Assembly: GCF_000485595.1 (NCBI RefSeq)
Contig: NW_014577639.1
Location: forward strand, 33,785-97,784
DNA length: 64,000 nt
Direction of reading: 5' to 3'
Source: Priapulus caudatus
Taxonomy: Eukaryota > Priapulida > Priapulimorpha > Priapulimorphida > Priapulidae
The position numbers and the translations under genes were made by a program. Below the pieces are notes generated by a model. That model did no database searches, had not been told where the DNA came from, and saw only the letters and a program-made list of their open reading frames with translations. Below are positions 56,696 through 64,000 of the stretch, one piece after another (within the stretch, counting starts at the first letter, position 1; every line of letters begins with the position of its first letter).

Positions 56696-56745
56696 GTGAG
56701 TATTACCTCTTCAGTCATAATTATATTGATGGATAACTCTCCCTC

Positions 56746-56747
56746 TC

Positions 56748-56810
<63 letters not shown>
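56746..56810. repeat. (CT)n microsatellite
   Basis: About 30 CT units, 50 bp after exon 41. Confidence 0.97.
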
Positions 56811-56814
<4 letters not shown>

Positions 56815-57392
56815 ACGTCCTCTCTCCTCCTTTATATACTATATCTCATATATAGTCAACGAGTACAGCTACATTGGACGAAGAGTATACTGACACCGTT
56901 TTAAACCAGCTTTGTGCATAGTTTTTCAACTTGAATATTCTATCAATATGTAATAAATATATTTCAAACTTTACCTTGTTTTCGCTATGATTCTCCTTAA
57001 TCCATATCACAAACCAATATTACCTGAAAATCGTATTGTTCTTCGAAAAAAAGTCTTTGAATACGACAAGGTTCCAACAGTTTTCCCCAACCATTGCATT
57101 GACTCGTGACGCAATGTTTCGTTCTCGATTAGTTTCTATTGTCTCTGACAGGGACCGGCTTGGGCGTTGGATGTGGGTAAGCACAGTACAGCACTGGGCG
57201 CTTCCATATCCAGGGACGAGATGGCAACACAGCTTAAAATCAGCGTGCTAGCTCGCACGTGAGCCACTTTATTGTCTAGCACGCTGAACTAGCATTACAC
57301 CACTGAATACAATTCGATTGCCTAATTGAAACTATGCAAAACGCGTTAAAACGCGTGTCATACCCTCTGCTCCGCATTATGTACTCCTGTGA

Positions 57393-57480
57393 TAATATAT
57401 ATATAATATCTATATTATATATAATATATATATATATATCTATATATATCTATATATATATTATATATACTATATATATT
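57393..57480. repeat. (TA)n-rich microsatellite
   Basis: TATATATA and TATCTATATA runs. Confidence 0.93.
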
Positions 57481-57796
57481 TGAGTCGTATGTATCTATCT
57501 ATCTATGTATCGTATAGTATCTTCCCTAAAGGCGGCAAACCGCCCAAGCGATCTGGATCAATTTCACAGGGCCATCTCTTATACCGCGCGGTCCCGCGGA
57601 TTGTTCGTAGCTAAAAAACCTGCCAAAGCCGTCAAGACTCACCGAAAATCGCGTGAAAAAATCCCTCCATTCATCAATCTTCACAACATTGTCAGCACTG
57701 ACTGGTACATGCTGCCACACAACAGAAAAAATCGATCACTTATTCGCATCAGCGTGCTGCTATTGTGAAACCGAAACCGGTACTGTAAAGCAGAGC

Positions 57797-58305
57797 CAAC
57801 CAGAGGCGTTGTCAGGAGAGCGAGCCGCTCGAGTGCGAAACGGCTGTTCGTGAAACACACGCAGCGCCTCCTGAAAACACACGAGAGCGCGTCGCGTGTG
57901 CGCTCGCCGTGCAGCTCGCTTCTGATCAAAGATGGCGCGCCCATGGAGGGTTACCAGGGCAATTTAATACGGCGAAGAACAAGTACTGTTAACGAATTAG
58001 TCAGACGAAATTGATACACAAATTGAATTAGAAGTAAAGGTGAAAAATTGAATGAAAAAAGGTTGGGAAAATTTTAAAGGTTTTGAAAAATAGAATTCTG
58101 CAAATTGACGTCAGAAATGTTAGTATTCGCATTCGGCAAGATTTTTCTCGCCATCTTGTAAACAACTTGCGTCGCTGAGTCGAAGCACGCTTCGAACTTC
58201 GCGCAAACGCTTCGCGAGCGGCTCGCAGCGAGCTGCGTGTCGTTCCAGAAGGCGAGCGCTCGCGAGCGCTCGCGTAGCGGTTCGTCTCCTGAAGCACGCC
58301 TCAGG
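57797..58305. mobile_element. Possible TIR element, GC-rich arms
   Basis: Left GAGGCGTTGTCAGGAGAGCG and right segment CGTCTCCTGAAGCACGCCTC are roughly inverted, and CACACGCAGC and GCTGCGTGTCG lie inside. Matches are imperfect. Confidence 0.45.
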
Positions 58306-58949
58306 ATAATTATGTGTCAGTGGTGCGTCGCAATGCGGCGGCGGTGTGTTTACAGCGAAAGCCTGCAAGTGCCCTGTGGTTACGACTTGCCTATGTTTTA
58401 TCAGAGGCTTTCACAATGAGAATGCAACCCCATTCGTACAGGCGTTAGAAATAAACTTTTTCTGATTACGACCATATACATTATGTTCCAGGTGTTCTAC
58501 GTTTGGGTTGTGCGTCATATAAATGTTTACGTAACGTTTTTTACCATGCTTATTATCTGATTAACACTGATTTTGTAAGATATTTGTATAGAAATTCACT
58601 ACAGTCTTAGTATGAGTATATAATAGTTTGAGAGGTTACGATTGCCCAAAATCAACGAGCATAAAGACCGTACCAATGAGTAAACAGTTCTTTTATAATT
58701 ACAAATTCCCACTCGGCTGGCCTGTCTGTATTATACTTATCGACTTTTTTTATTCAGGCTACGTACAGTTTCAAACCATTGCACATCGAAACTTATCGCC
58801 TTTTCTGATTGCATAGAAAACATTCCTTTATTTCAATGCGGCATTGGTTGCCGCGCAAGCGATTCACTAGAGCAATACCAAGGACACAGACCCACCGCTG
58901 GCCCTGTCTCTATATACTACCGCTTACGACAAAATTTAAGCAAGTCTAC

Positions 58950-59420
58950 AACAAATCCACTAAGCGATCAACGAGTGCCTTCAATAAGCACTCAATGGTG
59001 CAGAGGATGCTTATGCTGAATGCTTATTAAAGCAATCAGGATGATCATTTGATTGCTTAATAACAAAATAAATGAGCATCACAACTCATCGATTGCTTGG
59101 GACCGATCGTCCGATGGCATAATAAGCAATCGGACCTGATCTTCGATGCTTAATAGCCATCGGCTATCGGATCATTCGATTCTTACCCGATCAGCTCCCG
59201 ATATGCTTATATAAGCAATCAACGATACATTTAAGCTATCCTCTCACATTGAGCGCTTATTTTAAGCAATCATTGACTCGCTTGATCATCCTAAGAGATG
59301 ACGATTGCGTTATTCTCATGACAAAACCGAGTGCGCTCAGGACGCATCGCTGATCATTTAAGCAATCAATTATCGCTTAAGCAATCGCTGATTATTTGAA
59401 AATGGGCTTGAACTTCTGCC
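58950..59420. repeat. AAGCAATC-rich degenerate array
   Basis: AAGCAATC and GATTGCTT appear more than fifteen times in both orientations. A related, more regular array of CGATTGCTTAGGATCAGTCT type lies at 60945-61150. Confidence 0.8.
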
Positions 59421-60729
59421 CTAACACTAACTAAAACAGACCGGCTTAGCATTACGTTATAAAAACAGATATAGAACAATCTAAATGGTGTATAACCTTT
59501 TGCTTCAATATTTTGCGTCTGAACTAACAATCAATGCCGCAAACCACAACTAGTATAGCTAGCTATTAATTAATTACATAATTAAATAATAATTTATTTA
59601 TTATTAGGCCTAGAGATTATTATTAATCGGTGATTAATTTCCCAACGGCCAGTTAATTTTGTTGAAAGCAACCGCATGGACTACCGTATCCCGTAGTCTC
59701 GAGACATTAGGTACGGCTACCTGGTACCGTAGGCGTGATTTTTTTTTCCTAGCGAATCACAGAACATGGGGCTGTATGCGCTGCTAAATTAGTTGAGCTG
59801 TTCGTTGATTTGCTATATATACTTAATTATACAACATGCCTGTATTAGAGATATATGCTTTCCTACTAAAATAGTGAAATGATATACAAGATGCTACAGG
59901 GCCGGACTAGCTAGGTACGCTATACGCTATGCTTTCGCCCAACCGCACCTACATCCCCGTTTCTCTTCTCCGCGCCTCCTCTAGCTATCATCCCATCGCA
60001 ACCTACCTTCTCCACTCCCCTCCTCTCCACATCCCCCTTCTTTGACGCTTCCCTATATCTCTCACTCCTCCTCCTGCCCCCTCCTCCCCTCTCCTGCTCC
60101 TCCTCCTTCCACCTAGCTCGATTTCCATTAATTACCCCAATTCCGCCTCCCCCTTTTATGTACAGCGCGCTGCCAAGGTATTATAGCCGCTAATTCCCAC
60201 AAATCTAGTAACCGGGTCCTTTTTGATAAAAAAACATAATATACGTATTGCTAGAGGTTAGGGTAACTTTTATTCACCGCAGGATTTGTAGTGCAAGTTT
60301 ATGCATGGCTAACGTTATTGTGATATTGGCACGTTTTATTTTTACAACCTCCAAACAGTACCTAAACTTTCAGTCTGTTTCTAATAGTGCAGTAATAGGG
60401 CAGCCAACGTTGTTTCTAATCATATAAAAACTGTTAAATTAATATGGTTAGTGTAACTTTCATGACTAACGTTTGTTAATGTTAGCCCCCAAAGTTTATA
60501 AATAACGTTTATTTTCCCCCACCTCAGGACCCTTAGATAAACCCGTTCAGTACTCTAGTTTGAATTAATAGGTGTGCAGCTACCGTGTTTTCTAACCTAT
60601 ATATAACTTATTTATAAACGTGATGAACGCGCGCGTTCTTGAAGGTTTAATTCCACCAAACCAAAATACAACCAGAACTCATAAACGTTTAGGAAAACGT
60701 ATGTGTTAGCTGGGTAATATACCGAAAAA

Positions 60730-60753
60730 AAAAAAAAAAAAAAAAAAAAAAAA
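60730..60753. repeat. Poly-A run
   Basis: A single homopolymer of roughly 27-30 A at 60725-60753, possibly a retroposed tail, though no element with a matching body was recognised. Confidence 0.8.
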
Positions 60754-60944
60754 CATGAGTGGATTCGTTAACACCTGATTGCTATGGATGTGCTTCAAAC
60801 GACTGTATCCAGAACTCTATAAATATAAGAACCGATGATTCTGGCTGCTCAATCACTGCCAATGCTAAACAATTGACCATCCAGTATTCAAGCGCTTGAC
60901 AATATGTCCTGGATCATGTCCAATTACTTGTTGATCATTGAATT

Positions 60945-61150
60945 GTGATCAGTCTCGATTGCTTCGATTGCTTAGGATCAGTCTCGATTGCTTGTCGATT
61001 GCTTAGGATCAGTCTCGATTGCTTGTCGATTGCGCTTAGATCAGTCTCGATGCTTGCGTCGACTTGCTTAGATCAGTTTGATTGGCTTGTCGATTGCTTA
61101 TTAAGCATCGACCAAGCAAATCGATGTTGTTCCGATCGCTTGTGGATTAC
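60945..61150. repeat. ~33-bp tandem array, GATTGCTTG type
   Basis: CAGTCTCGATTGCTTGTCG repeats four to five times with drift. Confidence 0.9.
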
Positions 61151-61567
61151 TTAAATTTTTGTACGGTATATACCCAATTGCGTTATTCATCCTACGATCT
61201 GACAATGGATTAGGCTGTTACGGTGGTGAGCTCAACAGTTCGCGCGCCAAGCGCAATCTCTACAATGTTCCACCAACAATAAACGCAAACCATTGGGTTT
61301 ATCAGAGGTTTTCAATGAAAACTGGCAAACCCATCGTGACATGCTGTTCACATAACTTTTTCTCAAGTTGCACAGTATTACTATTATGTTCCAAGGGTTC
61401 TAAAGTGGGTTCTGATGTCATATAAAAGCATACGTAACAGTTTGTTCTCCCATGCCGTATTATCTTATTACACTGATTTTGTAAAATCTTGGATATTGTG
61501 TGTCCAGCTCTATATTTCGATTTTACCCAATGTTCCTATTGTGTCCAATTATTAGTATATGAATTAG

Positions 61568-61606
61568 TAGCACGATTTTACCCAGCGCAGCGGGTACCCC
61601 AGCTAG
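61568..61606 (+). mobile_element. Helitron-like 3' terminus
   Basis: A short hairpin (ACCC, then GCGCAG, then GGGT) is followed by ACCCCAG and CTAG with T next, matching the hairpin plus CTRR end of Helitrons. The body is probably the repeat-rich DNA to the left; the TC start was not identified. Confidence 0.55.
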
Positions 61607-62767
61607 TATAATATAATTAGGTGTGACATAAGTGTTGTTTCAGGTTTGGTGGTTGTAAGTGTGATGTGCGTGGCTTATTTGTTAATTAGTTCCTGGTGGT
61701 TTTGTCTAAAAGTATGTAAGAGGTCAGGTTAAATAAATACATATATCAGTCGTTCCCGCCAGGCCAAAAATGTCTGTGAGGTGGTAATAATTTTTTGGTG
61801 CTGCGTGTCCATGTGTCGCTAGCCAAGCGAGGGTTATTAGATTTTAGTTTATATAAGTGTATTAAAATGATGGAGAAAAATGATTTTCGTCAGCGTGGCA
61901 GTGTTTTGACAAATTTGGTGTGAGGCTGAGAATGTGACCGCGAGCGGCCCACGCTCGCTCGAGGTCAAGCAGTGAATTTGAAACGCTGTGTATATCGCAA
62001 TCAAGAGGCTTTGTGTTTGATGGCAGGATCTGGGCTTGATGTTAGGGCGTAATGAATGAAGCACGACGACTTTAATCGCTGCTGCTAAGCAATCAAGAGG
62101 GAGTGATCGACCAACTCTGTGAGGAGGCCCCAGCAGCGAATAACGGTAACGTTTAACATCGGTACTGCTGCGTGAATACAGGAACGGTCATAATTTTCTT
62201 ACGAGATCTGTAATGAATTGTAAAGCATTGTCATTTGCGAACACTAAACACACTTATCACAAAAATAATGAAACTATTTTTTTCATTGTTTTTGTATTGT
62301 TATTTATTTATTATTTCGTTAACTTATCCACATTTTTGAAGTATACTGTGAACTTTTGTCATCAATTGCCAGCTGCTTAAGCATGTAAATATGTTCTATT
62401 AAACATTAGCAGTGGCTTGGCCACCATTCACGTATTGAGCATACGTTTAACACACCCAACTAAAAAAAAAATAATTGATTCCCACCTGATAAGTTTAAAT
62501 TAAAGGGATATTAAACAACGCGCTGCTTCACGAGGTAAACAGGTTGGTGACCGCATGTGATCTACATAAGCATTTTTGCTATTTTATTCCTGTAGTAGGC
62601 TTTCGCTCGGGTCGCTGCTGAGAAGTCAATGGTAACGAAATGTGTTACTGAAACTGGTGGGCAGAAGTCCGAATGCGCCATTGTCTAATTGAGTGCATTT
62701 ATCTTTTCTACTCGTTTATAACTGCTTGGCTGGAGTTGTTGTTAAGTAAACATATTAGCTATGAGGA
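61607..62767. other. Intergenic or intronic, nothing recognised
   Basis: No coding similarity, clear terminus or tandem array. Expected site of the missing helix B exon, but none is visible. Confidence 0.45.
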
Positions 62768-62939
62768 GAGCCATTCAGATTTCCTCATTGTAACGGATGG
62801 TCATTATAATGCCCAGGTGCTATACAAACAATGCGAAAAGGTGACAGAGCGGCAGAAAACATCTCTGGATGCTAGTGCCAACGGAAAAGAAATTCAGAAA
62901 CGGCGATACAGCTCCAGCAATACCTGCATCAATGCACAT
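62768..62939 (+). pseudogene. Spectrin-like exon with frameshift (helix B-C region)
   Basis: One frame reads FLIVTDGHYNAQVLYKQC and VTERQKTSLDASAN, matching the B-C loop and helix C of a spectrin repeat. Near 62876-62882 the similarity jumps to another frame, which reads ETAIQLQQYLHQCTL, a helix A start, up to a GTACGT donor. A single base lost at the CCAACGG region would explain the jump. The first half of helix B is not visible upstream. Could be a decayed exon, a paralogous remnant, or an assembly indel. The left border is approximate; the acceptor ATTCAG near 62785 is the best candidate. Confidence 0.6.
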
Positions 62940-63069
62940 TAGGTACGTATTTAATCATCGATCTTCTGCGCAGCTATGTGGGATCCTGAACAGTGTGGAT
63001 ATAACGTACTGTGCATGTGTTCCTACGTGTGTAGAATACTGAAGCTCATATTGGTTTTGGCTAAGTAAG

Positions 63070-63218
63070 GCAGATGGATTCAGGAGAAGCATCAAAATGC
63101 TGCGATGAGTCGACAGAGATCCTACCAACACCTACAGAGCAACAATACAGAACATCAGGCATTCGAGCAGAGCTTCTGAGGCAATAGAAACTGCGATCCT
63201 TATCTGTCAACAGGTTAG
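63070..63218 (+). pseudogene. Spectrin-like exon with frameshift (helix A-B)
   Basis: Reads RWIQEKHQNAAMSRQRSY then NTEHQAFEQSF, a helix A Trp motif and a helix B. A TGA follows in frame, while the adjacent frame continues EAIETAILICQQ to a GTTAGC donor. Acceptor TAAG at 63066-63069 gives a phase matching the preceding exon. Two neighbouring spectrin-like exons each broken once argues against chance. Confidence 0.6.
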
Positions 63219-63539
63219 CAACTGTGAAATATTAACGTATTTTGGATATTCTATACTCTGGTAATGAAGGTGGCCCTGAAATGACTCATCAACCAGCTCC
63301 ATAAAACTCACGCTATTTGCTGTTGGTCCCAGTTAGTAAGAGCAATTTCTAGTAGGTAACCATAATAGAATCCTCTATTGGCTGACAAGTGCCCATGCTG
63401 CATGTTTATGTGCTGCTCTGAAATGCCTTAATATATATAATTATATACATATGACTCGCGATACCGCGGCGTTGCCACGGGAAATCAGTGCTGTACTCAG
63501 TGTGACCGCTTGTGAAAGGAAAATACCCCATAAATCTAA

Positions 63540-63870
63540 CTATACTATCTATCCATGCCATCATCCAGCCTCCATCCAGTCCTCCCATTCCAGCCATCCC
63601 CTCGCACCCGCATTCCAACGCCATCGCCATGCCCATCCCCTATCGCCATCCCAATCGCATCTCATTGCATCCCATGCCATCCATGCCAGGTCATGCCATG
63701 CCATGGCCATGCACTGCCAATCCATCCCAGTCGTAGATCTGGGTAGGCAGACACCCGGTCGTCGCCGAGGAGCCTCTTCGACGATCCTCGCTCCCCAGGT
63801 CCCACTCCGGCATCTCCCATCCCATCGCCATGCCACTTGCAATGCCATCCCATGCCATCCCATCCATCCA
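63540..63870. repeat. CCATC-rich degenerate repeat
   Basis: CATCCCATGCCATCC-type phrases through ~330 bp, open in several frames because of low complexity. Not a gene. Confidence 0.85.
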
Positions 63871-64000
63871 AACAGAAAATAAGAAGCAATCAAAAAGATA
63901 AAAAACATAAAAATTAAAATTAAAAATTAAAAAAATACAACTTAAAGAGCCCCAGCTGACTCGAACGCCGAATGCCGTGGTAGGAGACGGATGCTTAGCG

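Larger units (their letters stand above)
58375..61500. repeat. Direct repeat pair (58375-58590 and 61300-61500)
   Basis: Both carry TTATCAGAGG, TATTATGTTCCA or TTATGTTCCAGG, GTCATATAAA and ACACTGATTTTGTAA in the same order. The right copy continues into the Helitron-like end; the left copy diverges after TTTTGTAAGATA. Confidence 0.7.

Noticed and set aside
53998-54454. Open frames with a 7-residue VCVKIGL period
   Set aside because: The 21-bp minisatellite is a multiple of three, so it stays open by periodicity; no conserved fold or start context.
63406-63908. Overlapping ORFs on both strands
   Set aside because: Explained by the CCATC low-complexity repeat.
1-64000. tRNA or rRNA genes
   Set aside because: No segment with the conserved tRNA box A/B or rRNA core sequence was recognised by eye; a covariance-model scan would be decisive.

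Overview
The window is animal genomic DNA: introns with GT-AG borders, a very large multi-exon cytoskeletal gene, Ty3/gypsy, Penelope-like, non-LTR, PIF/Harbinger, hAT-like and Helitron-like elements, and TTAGGG-type telomere-like tracts. The TE mix suggests a marine or aquatic invertebrate, possibly non-bilaterian (sponge or cnidarian). I cannot fix the species.

The backbone is one plus-strand gene, 1483-56695, of which 41 consecutive in-phase exons (about 1,918 codons) can be read. It encodes an SH3 domain (exons 2-3) followed by sixteen complete spectrin repeats and the start of a seventeenth. Alpha-spectrin has far fewer repeats after its SH3, so the product is best explained as beta-heavy spectrin (karst/SMA-1/SPTBN5 type). 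The actin-binding calponin-homology domains and early repeats lie upstream of the window and the C-terminus lies downstream. Two more spectrin-like exons at 62.8-63.2 kb each carry a frameshift, and about half a repeat before them is missing.

Almost everything else is inside the introns. 1-440: tail of a transposon gene. 2.3-3.2 kb: CA/CACG microsatellites in a duplicated segment. 5.66-13.84 kb: an approximately 8.2-kb element with about 580-bp inverted termini and a decayed multi-domain gene, carrying a nested relative and a hAT-like insertion. 15.4-17.7 kb: non-LTR RT and Penelope-like fragments. 18.3 kb: a MITE. 21.7-22.95 kb: a 43-46 bp minisatellite split by a solo LTR. 23.65-30.78 kb: a decayed gypsy element with 179-bp LTRs and target duplication CATAG, itself hosting at least three younger insertions. 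36.0-40.4 kb: a pogo-like MITE and a 3.9-kb fold-back with a SWIM-finger gene fragment. 44.1-45.7 kb: a PIF/Harbinger derivative. 46.8, 48.1, 49.5 and 56.2 kb: small TIR elements. 54.0-55.8 kb: a 21-bp minisatellite whose unit resembles the adjacent splice acceptor. 56.7-62.7 kb: repeats ending in a Helitron-like 3' terminus.

No tRNA, rRNA, CRISPR or bacterial operon was seen. The notable structure is layered insertion: elements inside elements inside spectrin introns, with exon phase preserved throughout the 41-exon run.
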